In this document: positions 8,919 to 17,516 of the stretch, piece by piece
Layout: each line of letters opens with the position of its first letter
Numbering within the stretch: the first letter of the stretch is position 1
Source of the DNA: Hydrogenivirga caldilitoris
GTDB taxonomy: Bacteria > Aquificota > Aquificia > Aquificales > Aquificaceae
NCBI RefSeq assembly: GCF_003664005.1
Contig: NZ_RCCJ01000001.1
Coordinates: 1,302,001-1,366,000, forward strand
Direction of reading: 5' to 3'
Length of the DNA: 64,000 bases
Position numbers and translations under genes: made by a program
The notes under the pieces: generated by a model
Databases searched by the model: none
The model's input: the letters and a program-made list of their open reading frames with translations, nothing else
What the model was told of the DNA's origin: nothing

Positions 8919-9989
8919 ATGCTGGAGCTTGATGGCTCTTACGGGGAAGGTGGAGGTCAGATAGTAAGAACAGCTCTGTTCCTGAGCACCCTTCTAAAAA
9001 TCCCTGTAAGGATAAAAAATGTACGGGTAAAAAGGGAAAAACCCGGACTGAAGAGACAGCATCTGCACATAGTAAAACTCCTCAAAAAGTTTGCTTGCGC
9101 CAAGGCAGAGGGAGACAGACTCGGTTCTTTAGAGTTAACCTATATACCTGGAGAGCTGAAGCCTGGTTACTACCACGTTGACTTCGGGAGTGCGGGTTCT
9201 ATAAGCCTCTTCCTACAGACCGTACTTCCCCTTTCCCTATTGACACCAGGAAAGGTTGAAATTGAAGCTATAGGGGGAACTGAAGTTCCTATGAGTCCAA
9301 CGATAGACTGGGTGAGATTCGTTTACCTTCCTCAGATTAGCTCCGTCGCGAAGCTTGCAAGAATAGAGGTTCTCAGACGTGGGTACTATCCTGCAGGCGG
9401 CGGTATCATAAAACTCACCGCCGAGGGTGCGGTTCTCAGAGAGGTTGGGAATTTAAAATCTCTGAGGGAATTTTTAAAAGGGAAGCTCAACCTTTTTAAA
9501 GAAAAGCAGGGTCTGGTTAAAAAAATCCACCTCCTTTCTATAGCTGAAGAAAGGCTCAGAGAGAGAAGGGTAGCTGAAAGACAGGCTCAGGGAGCCGTTG
9601 AGTTCTTGGAAGGGATAGGCATGCAAAAACCGGAGGTTTACAGACAGTATGTAAGAAGTTTATCTATTGGAACGAGTGTAACCTTATGGTTGGAGGATAC
9701 GGAAGGGAATACAATGGGTGCCGATAGCCTTGGTGAAAAAGGTAAACTTGCAGAATTAGTAGGTCAGGAATGCGCTCAAAAACTATGGGAGGATTGGAGC
9801 AAGGAAGCTACAGTGGATAGACACCTTGCAGACCATTTAATTCCTTGGATTGGGCTCGCAGGCGGTAAGGTAAAAGTTCCGATGTTCACAGGGCATCTGG
9901 AGACTAACCTTTGGGTGTGTGAAAGGTTTCTCGGAGAAGGGGTTTTTAGAGTCTCAAGGGAAGAAGGAACCATTGAGGCTGTGGTATAA
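8919..9989 (+). CDS. rtcA: RNA 3'-terminal phosphate cyclase
   Basis: This 356-residue RtcA opens with the family signature [20 protein letters not shown] and carries [14 protein letters not shown] (RNA contact) and the adenylated histidine region [18 protein letters not shown] near the C-terminus. It converts RNA 3'-phosphate ends to 2',3'-cyclic phosphates using ATP. No rtcB or rtcR is in the window. An ATP-dependent RNA ligase and HARP lie 4-5 kb downstream on the same chromosome arm, suggesting an RNA end-processing neighbourhood. gyrA starts 9 bp after its stop. Confidence 0.95.
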   Translation: MLELDGSYGEGGGQIVRTALFLSTLLKIPVRIKNVRVKREKPGLKRQHLHIVKLLKKFACAKAEGDRLGSLELTYIPGELKPGYYHVDFGSAGSISLFLQTVLPLSLLTPGKVEIEAIGGTEVPMSPTIDWVRFVYLPQISSVAKLARIEVLRRGYYPAGGGIIKLTAEGAVLREVGNLKSLREFLKGKLNLFKEKQGLVKKIHLLSIAEERLRERRVAERQAQGAVEFLEGIGMQKPEVYRQYVRSLSIGTSVTLWLEDTEGNTMGADSLGEKGKLAELVGQECAQKLWEDWSKEATVDRHLADHLIPWIGLAGGKVKVPMFTGHLETNLWVCERFLGEGVFRVSREEGTIEAVV

Positions 9990-9990
9990 T
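9985..9990 (+). promoter_or_regulatory. Extended -10 promoter giving leaderless gyrA
   Basis: TGGTATAAT at 9982-9990 is an extended -10 element (TGn plus perfect TATAAT), overlapping the rtcA stop. Exactly 8 nt separate it from the gyrA ATG at 9999, so the transcript would begin at or within two bases of the start codon. Confidence 0.6.
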
Positions 9991-9998
9991 AAGGTCAA

Positions 9999-12344
9999 AT
10001 GGAAATCATTGAAGTCCCTATAGAAGAGGAGGTAAAGCAGTCTTATATAGACTACGCGATGTCTGTCATAGTGGGGAGGGCAATCCCCGATGTCAGGGAC
10101 GGATTAAAGCCCGTTCAGAGAAGGATACTATACGCCATGCACGAGATGGGGCTTACCCCTGAAAAGCCCTTTAAGAAGAGTGCGAGGGTGGTCGGTGAGG
10201 TCCTTGGAAAATTTCACCCCCACGGAGATCAGGCGGTTTACGATGCGTTAGTGAGGATGGCTCAGGACTTTTCTATGAGGTATCCTCTCGTGATAGGTCA
10301 AGGGAATTACGGGTCCGTGGACGGTGACCCTCCGGCTCAAATGCGATATACAGAAGCAAAGCTCTCCAAGATAGCGGTGGAGATGCTTGAAGACATTGAA
10401 AAGGAGACGGTAGATTTCATACCGAACTTTGATGAGTCCCTTACCGAACCTACGGTCCTGCCCTCCAAGTTTCCCAATCTCCTGTGCAATGGAACAGCCG
10501 GAATAGCTGTGGGGCTCGCCACCTCCATACCACCCCACAACTTAAGGGAGGTTGGAAAGGCTCTGATAGAGCTTGCCAAAAATCCAAACCTGACCACTGG
10601 AGACTTACTTCAGATAGTGAAAGGTCCGGACTTCCCAACGGGCGGAGTTATAGAAAACGCTAAAGAGCTGATTGATATATATGAAACTGGTAGGGGGATA
10701 GTCCAGGTAAAAGCTAAAGCTCACGTTGAGAAGGTACCCGGAGGAAAGGAGCAGATAGTTGTCTCAGAGATACCCTATCAGGTCAACAAAGCCGAGCTTA
10801 TAAAGAAGATAGCAGACAACGTTAGAAGTGGAAGGCTCAAGGAAATTTCGGATATAAGAGACGAATCGGACAAGGACGGGGTGAGGATAGTTATAGAGTT
10901 GAAGAGGGAGGCAAAGGGTGAAAAGGTACTCAAAAAACTCTTCAAATACACCCAGCTTAGAAAAGGTTTTCCGGTGAACCTTGTTGTTCTCATAAATGGA
11001 GAGCCCAAGCTCGTAGGTATAAAAGAGCTTCTCAGGGAGTTCCTCAAACACAGGTTAGATGTGATACTCAGGAGAACACTCTTTTTTCTCACAAAAGCTC
11101 AAGACAGGCTTCACGTTGTTCAGGGACTCCTTATAGCCCTCAACAGTCTTGATGAGGTTATTGATGGCATAAGGAAATCAAAGGACGTAGCAGAAGCCAG
11201 GGATATGCTTCAGGCTCGCTTTGGGCTTACAGAGAGACAGGCACAAGCTGTCCTTGACCTGAGACTCCACAGACTCACGTCCCTTGAGAGGGATAAGCTC
11301 AGGCAAGAAGAAGCGGAGCTACTCCAGAAGATAGAGTACTACAAGAAGGTTATTGGGAGCGAAGAGGAGAGAATCAAGATATTCATTGAGGAAACCGAAT
11401 CCCTCGTGAAAAAGTATGGCGATCCGAGGAGAACCTACATAGAGGGAGTTGAGGAGGAGATAGAAGAGGGTTCGCTTGTGGTTGCCATACTTGAAAATGG
11501 TAAGGTTACACCCATAGAGAACATGCCCGAGGGAGAAGCTCCGGTAGTTGACATTCTTGACGTGCCCTTTACAGAAGGTCTCTTCCTGGTATCCAATAAG
11601 GGGAGGGTTTACTGGCTAGCCGGCTCCCAGGCTCTTCAGGGGAGTAAGGTCAACTTTAAGGAGTCCGAAGAGTACATAGTTGGAGCCTTCATAAGGGAAC
11701 AGTTTGCAGACAGACTCCTCCTAGCCACCAGAAATGGGATGATAAAGAAGATTCCCCTTGTGGAGTTTGAGTACAAAGCCCAAGGAATGAAGATAATAAA
11801 GCTCTCCGACGATGATGAGGTTGTCAGCATATCCCAATCCATTGACAAGAGCGACATACTTCTCTTTACAAAGAGGGGTAAGGTTGCCCGTTTCAGCGTG
11901 AGGGAGATACCAGCGGTAACCGCGGGAACCAAGGGCGCACAAGGCATAAAGGTTGAGGAAAACGATGAAGTAGTTGGGACGAGGATAGTAAAGGAAGAGG
12001 AACCTTTCCTGATAGTGGTAACCTCCGACGGAAAGGTAAAGAGGATATACCAGCAGGAGATAAGTGTAAGAAACAGGGGAGTAAAAGGTATAAACGTCAT
12101 CGGTTCCGCGAGAGAGAGGCTTGTTGATATACTACCCATAAAAGATGAGCTGGAAGTTCTCATAACAACTAAACTCGGCAAAGCCTTTTATGACAGGATA
12201 AAGGTTGATGAGGTTCCCCTCTCCAAGAGGGACAGACTTGAAAAAGAGCGTTGGAGACTTGAAGAGGATGATGAAATCCGCAGGATAGTTATAAAATCTG
12301 AGAGGAAAAGTTATGAAGAGAGTGAGGATTCTGATAAAACCTAA
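9999..12344 (+). CDS. gyrA: Type IIA topoisomerase subunit A (annotated GyrA; tail looks ParC-like)
   Basis: This 781-residue subunit A has [14 protein letters not shown] (about residues 34-47), [18 protein letters not shown], and the catalytic tyrosine at about 117 in QMRYTEAKL. The breakage-reunion core ends near residue 490 and a beta-pinwheel C-terminal domain follows. I do not find the GyrA box (QRRGGKG-like) in that domain; the equivalent loops read [15 protein letters not shown] and RNRGVKG. The box is required for negative supercoiling in known gyrases, and Aquifex is known for a chimeric enzyme of this kind that acts like topoisomerase IV. gyrB is not in the window. Confidence 0.92.
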   Translation: MEIIEVPIEEEVKQSYIDYAMSVIVGRAIPDVRDGLKPVQRRILYAMHEMGLTPEKPFKKSARVVGEVLGKFHPHGDQAVYDALVRMAQDFSMRYPLVIGQGNYGSVDGDPPAQMRYTEAKLSKIAVEMLEDIEKETVDFIPNFDESLTEPTVLPSKFPNLLCNGTAGIAVGLATSIPPHNLREVGKALIELAKNPNLTTGDLLQIVKGPDFPTGGVIENAKELIDIYETGRGIVQVKAKAHVEKVPGGKEQIVVSEIPYQVNKAELIKKIADNVRSGRLKEISDIRDESDKDGVRIVIELKREAKGEKVLKKLFKYTQLRKGFPVNLVVLINGEPKLVGIKELLREFLKHRLDVILRRTLFFLTKAQDRLHVVQGLLIALNSLDEVIDGIRKSKDVAEARDMLQARFGLTERQAQAVLDLRLHRLTSLERDKLRQEEAELLQKIEYYKKVIGSEEERIKIFIEETESLVKKYGDPRRTYIEGVEEEIEEGSLVVAILENGKVTPIENMPEGEAPVVDILDVPFTEGLFLVSNKGRVYWLAGSQALQGSKVNFKESEEYIVGAFIREQFADRLLLATRNGMIKKIPLVEFEYKAQGMKIIKLSDDDEVVSISQSIDKSDILLFTKRGKVARFSVREIPAVTAGTKGAQGIKVEENDEVVGTRIVKEEEPFLIVVTSDGKVKRIYQQEISVRNRGVKGINVIGSARERLVDILPIKDELEVLITTKLGKAFYDRIKVDEVPLSKRDRLEKERWRLEEDDEIRRIVIKSERKSYEESEDSDKT

Positions 12345-12534
12345 AGAGGGTCTTCTTGACCCGCAGGGGAGAGCCGTAGAAGAAATGCTAAGAGACAACG
12401 GTTTCAACGCTCAGCACGTGAGGGTTGGTAAACTCGTAGAGATGGAGGTTCCTAAAGGGGAAGATGTAAAAAGCATAGTTGAGAAGTTCATAATAAACCC
12501 ATTGATAGAGGACTACGAGATAGAGGAACTCTAA
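12313..12534 (+). CDS. purS: Phosphoribosylformylglycinamidine synthase subunit PurS
   Basis: This 73-residue PurS protein ([20 protein letters not shown], then a C-terminal [15 protein letters not shown]) is the small dimeric subunit of the three-part FGAM synthase PurLQS and channels ammonia from PurQ to PurL in purine synthesis. Its ATG lies 32 bp inside gyrA with GAGAGGA upstream, so it is translated from the gyrA message. purQ begins at its stop (TAATG). Confidence 0.93.
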   Translation: MKRVRILIKPKEGLLDPQGRAVEEMLRDNGFNAQHVRVGKLVEMEVPKGEDVKSIVEKFIINPLIEDYEIEEL

Positions 12535-13217
12535 TGAAATTCGCCGTATGTGTCTTTCCGGGTTCAAACTGCGACTACGATACCTACTACGTCATAAGGG
12601 ATGTGCTTGAGAGGGACGTTGAATTCGTGTTTTACAACGAGAAGGACCTATCAAGGTATGACTGCATAATTCTACCTGGAGGCTTTTCCTTCGGCGACTA
12701 TCTGAGACCAGGGGCTTTAGCTGCGAAAACGCCCCTCGCGGAAGCGGTTTACGAATCAGCCCAGAGGGGTAAGTTCGTTATAGGCATATGTAACGGTTTT
12801 CAGATACTCACAGAGCTTCATCTCCTTCCTGGAGCTCTGCTTCCAAATCTTAATATGCGTTTTATATGCAAAGACGTGTTTCTCAGGGTTGAGAATGGGG
12901 AAACCCCCTTTACAAGGGAATTTGATAGGGGTGATGTGCTGAGAATTCCCATAGCCCACCATGACGGAAGATATTACGTGAGTGAAGCTGAGCTGAAAGA
13001 AATGGAAGAAAGAGGACAGATCCTTTTCAGATACGTTGATACGGAAGGAAAACCGACGGAATCTGCGAACCCGAACGGCTCCGTTTCCAATATAGCCGGG
13101 GTCATGAATAAGGAGGGGAACGTATTTGGTATGATGCCCCACCCAGAGAGAGCTTCGGAGGACATCCTTGGGAGTCACGATGGTCTTATGCTCTGGTATT
13201 CATTGATAAGCGAGTGA
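12534..13217 (+). CDS. purQ: Phosphoribosylformylglycinamidine synthase glutaminase PurQ
   Basis: This 227-residue class I glutamine amidotransferase has PGGFSFGDYLRPGALA, the nucleophilic cysteine in GICNGFQ and the His-Glu pair in MMPHPERA. It supplies ammonia to PurL. It shares one base with purS (TAATG). purL is not adjacent in this window. Confidence 0.96.
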   Translation: MKFAVCVFPGSNCDYDTYYVIRDVLERDVEFVFYNEKDLSRYDCIILPGGFSFGDYLRPGALAAKTPLAEAVYESAQRGKFVIGICNGFQILTELHLLPGALLPNLNMRFICKDVFLRVENGETPFTREFDRGDVLRIPIAHHDGRYYVSEAELKEMEERGQILFRYVDTEGKPTESANPNGSVSNIAGVMNKEGNVFGMMPHPERASEDILGSHDGLMLWYSLISE

Positions 13218-13276
13218 TGCCAAAGGAAGGCTGACAATAATAAAGCTGACGTAAACTTTGTGCTATCCTCATATAG

Positions 13277-14374
13277 GTGATTGACGTTAGCCTCGTCAGG
13301 GAAGCTATAAAGCAAAGAAAGGCGAGATCCGAATCTTTCCTTGGCTTTGAGTATTTACGCTTTTCTGACGACTATAAGGATATACCCCGTGGGACAGCTG
13401 TATTTCAGGACACGATAATATGGGGTTATCCCCACATAGGAAGGATATTCATGCTTGAAAAGGGTCTAAAGGAACACTTCAAAAACCCCTTCTGGGTTGA
13501 AGAGAAGGTTGACGGGTATAACGTCAGGATATTCAAGGTAAGAGACAGGGTTATAGCCCTCTCCAGGGGAGGTTACCTATGTCCCTTTACTACAGATAGG
13601 GTGGGCGATTTTATAGACCTAAAGTTCTTTGAAGAGAACCCTGACCTCATACTCTGTGCAGAGGTGGCAGGTCCTGACAATCCGTACATAGAAGAAAGTC
13701 CACCCTTCATAAGGGAAGACATAAAGTTCTTCGTCTTTGACGTAATGAAGAAAAACCAGCAGACTTTCCTAAAACAGGAGGAAAAACTCTCGCTCTTGGA
13801 GAGGTATTCCTTACCCGGAGTAGAGGTTTTTGGGAGGTTTACCAGCGGTGATACAGAGAAACTCAAAGAGCTATTACTAAAACTCAACAAGGAAAAGAGA
13901 GAGGGTGTAGTTTTCAAGGAGGATTCAGAAGAAAACAGGAGGGCAAAATATATAACCAGTTACGCAAATCTCAACGACATAAAGGTAACCACCAAGAACA
14001 TGCTCCAGCTCCCTCCTGAGTACTATACAAACAGGATTTTAAGGCTTGTCCTCTTCATGGAAGAGGAAGGCATAAACAGGACGGAACATCTGTACGAAGA
14101 GCTGGGCAGGGCTTTCATAGACGGGCTCTTTGATGCCATAGAGCAGTTTAAAAAGGAACACAAAGTTTACAGAACTTTCAGGTGTAAGTTTAGGAACAAG
14201 GACAACGCTGTAGCGCTTATGGAGCTATTACATAGAACATCAAAGCATATACAGGTTATAGAAAGGGAGTTGAAACAAGAAGGGGAGTTCTGGGTTCTCA
14301 CCTTTGACAAGGTATTCCTGAATATGACAGGGTTACTTGGACACCTACTAAGCGGAGGTCTTGTGTTTGATTAA
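13277..14374 (+). CDS. ATP-dependent RNA ligase, Rnl3 (Pab1020) family
   Basis: This 365-residue protein matches the archaeal/thermophile RNA ligase family. The nucleotidyltransferase motif I is [12 protein letters not shown], with Lys77 as the expected adenylated residue. FFVFDVMKK and EGVVFKED correspond to the downstream motifs (IIIa and IV), and a C-terminal dimerisation region follows ([13 protein letters not shown]). It seals RNA ends using ATP. The start is GTG. Its 3' end overlaps the convergent HARP gene by 27 bp; the two families are known to be neighbours or fusion-like partners in thermophiles, which is why HARP was long called 'RNA ligase partner'. Confidence 0.93.
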   Translation: MIDVSLVREAIKQRKARSESFLGFEYLRFSDDYKDIPRGTAVFQDTIIWGYPHIGRIFMLEKGLKEHFKNPFWVEEKVDGYNVRIFKVRDRVIALSRGGYLCPFTTDRVGDFIDLKFFEENPDLILCAEVAGPDNPYIEESPPFIREDIKFFVFDVMKKNQQTFLKQEEKLSLLERYSLPGVEVFGRFTSGDTEKLKELLLKLNKEKREGVVFKEDSEENRRAKYITSYANLNDIKVTTKNMLQLPPEYYTNRILRLVLFMEEEGINRTEHLYEELGRAFIDGLFDAIEQFKKEHKVYRTFRCKFRNKDNAVALMELLHRTSKHIQVIERELKQEGEFWVLTFDKVFLNMTGLLGHLLSGGLVFD

Positions 14375-14941
14375 ACTTTCAAGGATTCCCCTGAAGTTCC
14401 TTGGATTTATAAGCTTTATACCCACCTTGTCAGCCCACCTTCTCAGACCTTCATCCGCCGTAACCACCGTGCCGTCAAGCTCGTAAGCGAGGAGGAGCAC
14501 ATCCACATCCTCCCTGCTGTCTATTATTCCCTGCCTTAAAGCGTCTCTGTACTTTTCCCTGAGCTTATTTATAACCTTACCCACATCGGCTTCAGTTATT
14601 TTCCCCGCTTCCTTGGTATGCTCTTCGGCTATCCTCAGCCCCTTGTTTATCCTATGCCTTACTTCCTCTATAAGCTCGTAGAGAACTTCGCTGGGTATCC
14701 TTATATCGTACTTCCTCGGAGAGCGTATCCTCACAACCATCTCAAACTCTGCAGACAGAGGTCCAAGGTCAAGCATCTTTAACATCTCATCGTAAACCGA
14801 GGAGGGCATGTAAAATTTAGCCCCCGAGTGAATGGCGAGGTGTATAAAGTTTTCTATTGCCCCAAGCTGGTCTCTCTCTCCGAAGGTTTCGTAAACATCC
14901 GGGTTGGTGAAGACGCTTGTATCAAGTACAAAATTCTCCAT
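14348..14941 (-). CDS. HARP: protein-only RNase P of the Aquifex type
   Basis: This 197-residue PIN-like metallonuclease begins [13 protein letters not shown], with the first active-site aspartate at residue 7. It has an acidic cluster [17 protein letters not shown] (Asp141, 145, 147) and [13 protein letters not shown] (Asp163, Glu164). Between them lies the helical insert (residues about 80-135) used for oligomerisation and tRNA binding. It matches the family of Aquifex HARP, the smallest known RNase P, which removes tRNA 5' leaders without RNA. I start it at the ATG at 14941; an upstream ATG would add MLSCIKIRL, which precedes the conserved fold and is unlikely. No rnpB or rnpA is seen here. 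Confidence 0.93.
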   Translation of the reverse strand: MENFVLDTSVFTNPDVYETFGERDQLGAIENFIHLAIHSGAKFYMPSSVYDEMLKMLDLGPLSAEFEMVVRIRSPRKYDIRIPSEVLYELIEEVRHRINKGLRIAEEHTKEAGKITEADVGKVINKLREKYRDALRQGIIDSREDVDVLLLAYELDGTVVTADEGLRRWADKVGIKLINPRNFRGILESLIKHKTSA

Positions 14942-14992
14942 AAGTCTTATTTTAATGCAGGAAAGCATTTCTAATTGACAGTGCTGTGAAAT

Positions 14993-15008
14993 GTGACAAA
15001 ATTGACAC
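14993..15008. promoter_or_regulatory. Imperfect copy of the 16-bp regulator palindrome at the regulator's own start
   Basis: GTGACAAAATTGACAC matches the upstream site at 17394-17409 (GTGTCAATTTTGACAC) in 13 of 16 positions. It sits immediately before the regulator ATG at 15011, where binding would be expected to repress, so autoregulation is plausible. A looser inverted pair (TTGACAG/CTGTGAA) lies just upstream at 14975-14990. Confidence 0.5.
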
Positions 15009-15010
15009 TC

Positions 15011-16381
15011 ATGGAAGTGAGCATCCTGGTAATTGAAGACGATGAAAGCCTTAACAGGCTTCTCACTAAGAAGCTAAGGCAGAAGGGTTTCAGGGTAGAC
15101 TCCACAAGGAGCGGGGAAGAGGCTGAAAAACTCCTTAAGGAGAACAATTATGAGATAGCTCTCGTTGATATAAAGCTGACCGATATGAGCGGGCTTGAGC
15201 TTATCAGGGAGTTATCCCCCCACACCAACACAAAGTTTATAGTGGTTACGGGGTACGGAGATGTAAACACGGCAGTTGAAGCTATGAGGGCAGGTGCATC
15301 CGATTTCATACAGAAGCCTTTCAGTTTTGATATCCTTGAGGTTAGCATAAACAGAGCGATAAGAGAGAAGCAGCTTGAGGAGGAAAACAGGACTCTGAGA
15401 AGTTTCCTATTTGAAAAGGAGCATGATATAACCTTTGAGACAAGAAGCCCCATCTTCAGACAGGTCTTGGAGATTATAGAGAATGCGGCGCGCAGCGATA
15501 TAAATATACTGCTCAGGGGTGAAACTGGAACAGGAAAGGAGGTCATAGCCCGTTACATCCACAGGGTATCGGACAGGAGAGATAAGCCTTTTATAGTCGT
15601 GGACTGCAGCGCTATACCAGAGCATCTTTTTGAAAGTGAGCTCTTCGGACACGAAAAGGGAGCTTACACCGGTGCGGTTCAAAGAAAGGTGGGACTCGTA
15701 GAGATCGCAGACGGTGGAACACTCTTTTTAGATGAGATAGGAGAGGTACCTCTACCTGTTCAGGCGAAGCTCCTCAGGTTCGTTGAAACGAGGAAATTCA
15801 GAAGGGTCGGTGGACTCAAGGAGATAGGTGTGAACGTTCGGATAGTGGCTGCAACCAACAGGAATCTGAAGGAGATGGTCCAAAAAGGCGAGTTCAGGAG
15901 TGACCTCCTTTACAGGTTAAACAGTATGGAGGTGGAGATACCACCTCTAAGAGAAAGGAAGGAAGACATACCTATGCTCGCCCAGCTCTTTCTAAAGAGG
16001 TTTAAAAAGAAAATTGGGGAAAAGGGAATAAAACTCCTTATGGGCTATGACTGGCCTGGAAATGTAAGGGAGCTTAAGAATACTATAGAGAGGGCTTCTT
16101 TACTTTCTAAAGGAGACTACGTAGACGATAGCTTATGCCTTCCATCTATATCGGAGGAGGAAGCCTGCCTTGAAGACCTATTCTCCAAGATGCCCACTTT
16201 AAGAGACCTTGAACTCTTCTATGTGAGCTATTTATATCGGAAGCTCGGAAGTGCTGAGAGGGTTGCAGAGGTCTTAGGGTGTAGCAGGCGAACCGTTTTC
16301 AGGAAACTCAAGGAGCTGAGGGATAGGAACGGAGACCTTGAAGGTAGACCCCTCCCCTGGAGTGCTCTTGACATCAATTGA
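15011..16381 (+). CDS. NtrC-type sigma-54-dependent response regulator
   Basis: This 456-residue protein is built as receiver domain (residues about 1-120; acidic pocket Asp10-Asp11, phospho-acceptor Asp53 in LVDIKLTD), AAA+ domain (Walker A GETGTGKE at 170-177; sigma-54 contact loop GAYTGA at 217-222; Walker B GGTLFLDE at 236-242) and Fis-type helix-turn-helix ([19 protein letters not shown]). The loop is the common Tyr variant of GAFTGA. I prefer the ATG at 15011; an upstream GTG at 14993 would put the start inside the palindrome. Its neighbour kinase is convergent and overlaps it by 108 bp. The likely target is the sigma-54 promoter at 17464. Confidence 0.95.
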   Translation: MEVSILVIEDDESLNRLLTKKLRQKGFRVDSTRSGEEAEKLLKENNYEIALVDIKLTDMSGLELIRELSPHTNTKFIVVTGYGDVNTAVEAMRAGASDFIQKPFSFDILEVSINRAIREKQLEEENRTLRSFLFEKEHDITFETRSPIFRQVLEIIENAARSDINILLRGETGTGKEVIARYIHRVSDRRDKPFIVVDCSAIPEHLFESELFGHEKGAYTGAVQRKVGLVEIADGGTLFLDEIGEVPLPVQAKLLRFVETRKFRRVGGLKEIGVNVRIVAATNRNLKEMVQKGEFRSDLLYRLNSMEVEIPPLRERKEDIPMLAQLFLKRFKKKIGEKGIKLLMGYDWPGNVRELKNTIERASLLSKGDYVDDSLCLPSISEEEACLEDLFSKMPTLRDLELFYVSYLYRKLGSAERVAEVLGCSRRTVFRKLKELRDRNGDLEGRPLPWSALDIN

Positions 16382-17335
16382 ACCACCGTACTCCCTAACT
16401 ATGCTGTCAACGATAGCAAGCCCCAAACCCGACCCTTCCTTCTTGTTTTTGCCCTGGTAGAAGGGTATGAATATCTTGCTCAGCTCTTCCTGGTCTATTC
16501 CAGGTCCATGGTCCGCAACCTCCAGTATCCATCTACCCTCCTCCCTGTAAAGCCTCACGTGAACCTTCTCCCCTTCAGGGGAAGCTTGTATAGCGTTCAG
16601 GACAAGATTTAAAACCAGATGTCTTATATCGGTCTCGTTAGCCAGGAAGTAGCCTACCTCCTCAAGCTCAAACTCCAAAGATACGCCCTTTTCCTTGGCG
16701 TACACCTTTAAAAGGTCAACAGCATCGGAAACGGATTTGGTTATATTTACAAGGTCCCGGTTTGAACTTCTCTTGACAAGGAACAGGAGCTTATCAACGT
16801 AATCCTTGCAAGTATTGACCGCATTCCTTATAAGTTCGGTCTCATCGCTTGCCCCAAGCTTCTCCTCCAGGTCCTCTAACGCCAGAAGTATAGTTCCAAG
16901 GGGCGTACTCAATTGATGGGCTATACCAAGAGCGAGGAATCCTACAGAGCTGAGTTTCTGGGACAGGCTGAAGAGGTAGTACTTCTTTTTATCGCTCCTT
17001 ATATCCCTGATTATCTGGACTATCTTCTCCCCGTTTTCTATAGGGAAGGCGCATATCTCAACGGGAACCTCCCGGTCGTCGTGGGTATAGTGGGTGTGAA
17101 CAACGTTCACTGACTTGCCCGTTTTTTCTATTTCCCTGAGGGGACAAGGATGGCACTCCCCTTCACAGGGCTGATCCTGGTGATGGGAAACGGTGTAACA
17201 GAAGTCTCCTATTATCTCCTCAGGGTCTGAATAACCCATATCCTCGGCATACTTCCTGTTTGCGTACACTATCCTGTAGTTCTTGTCTATAACCACCACC
17301 TCTTCTTCAAAGTGGTCAAAAATGGAGAAATCCAT
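16274..17335 (-). CDS. PAS-domain sensor histidine kinase
   Basis: This 353-residue soluble kinase has an N-terminal PAS domain (about residues 5-115), a HisKA segment with the phospho-acceptor in LGIAHQLSTPLGTIL (His140), and a HATPase domain (NLVLNAIQAS, VADHGPGIDQEEL, GSGLGLAIV). The PAS carries a cysteine cluster (C46, C57, C61, C64 in FCYTV, PCEGECHPCPL), a pattern seen in other PAS kinases that could bind metal or react with sulfur species. There is no membrane segment. The ATG at 17335 is chosen because the open frame upstream crosses the sigma-54 promoter and the next gene's Tat signal. Its cognate regulator is surely the convergent NtrC-type gene. Confidence 0.92.
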   Translation of the reverse strand: MDFSIFDHFEEEVVVIDKNYRIVYANRKYAEDMGYSDPEEIIGDFCYTVSHHQDQPCEGECHPCPLREIEKTGKSVNVVHTHYTHDDREVPVEICAFPIENGEKIVQIIRDIRSDKKKYYLFSLSQKLSSVGFLALGIAHQLSTPLGTILLALEDLEEKLGASDETELIRNAVNTCKDYVDKLLFLVKRSSNRDLVNITKSVSDAVDLLKVYAKEKGVSLEFELEEVGYFLANETDIRHLVLNLVLNAIQASPEGEKVHVRLYREEGRWILEVADHGPGIDQEELSKIFIPFYQGKNKKEGSGLGLAIVDSIVREYGGSIDVKSTPGEGSTFKVSVPIPQLLEFPENGSPATP

Positions 17336-17393
17336 CGGACTTAATTTATGCCCAACTACATTTATGGAAAAGATGTCAGAAATGGCTCCGGCA

Positions 17394-17409
17394 GTGTCAA
17401 TTTTGACAC
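17394..17409. promoter_or_regulatory. Perfect 16-bp palindrome, probable enhancer site for the NtrC-type regulator
   Basis: GTGTCAATTTTGACAC is a perfect inverted repeat (7-bp arms around TT). Its centre is about 70 bp upstream of the -24/-12 promoter at 17464-17479, a normal distance for a sigma-54 activator site. A close variant overlaps the regulator's start. It also contains TTGACA on both strands and could double as a -35 box for the divergent kinase gene. Confidence 0.7.
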
Positions 17410-17463
17410 TACCACAAGGGAGGTTTTTTTGTTTAAGTTTTTGATAAACAAGGGTTTTTAAAT

Positions 17464-17479
17464 TGGCATGATACTTGCA
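17464..17479 (+). promoter_or_regulatory. Sigma-54 (-24/-12) promoter of the sulfide dehydrogenase operon
   Basis: TGGCATGATACTTGCA matches the RpoN consensus (TGGCAC-N5-TTGCA) with the invariant GG and GC dinucleotides exactly 10 bp apart. The predicted start near 17490 leaves a leader of about 27 nt before the ATG at 17517. It is the only match to this consensus I found. Confidence 0.9.
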
Positions 17480-17516
17480 TAAAATGAAGAGAAAAACTCT
17501 AAAGGGGGTGTTTGAG

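Noticed and set aside
11636-12181. 181-codon frame on the minus strand inside gyrA
   Set aside because: Antisense to the conserved gyrA tail; Ser/Thr/Pro-rich shadow composition.
17464-17516. Earlier in-frame ATG starts for the first FCSD flavoprotein
   Set aside because: They fall inside or just after the -12 element of the sigma-54 promoter; the ATG at 17517 has a ribosome site and gives a clean Tat signal.
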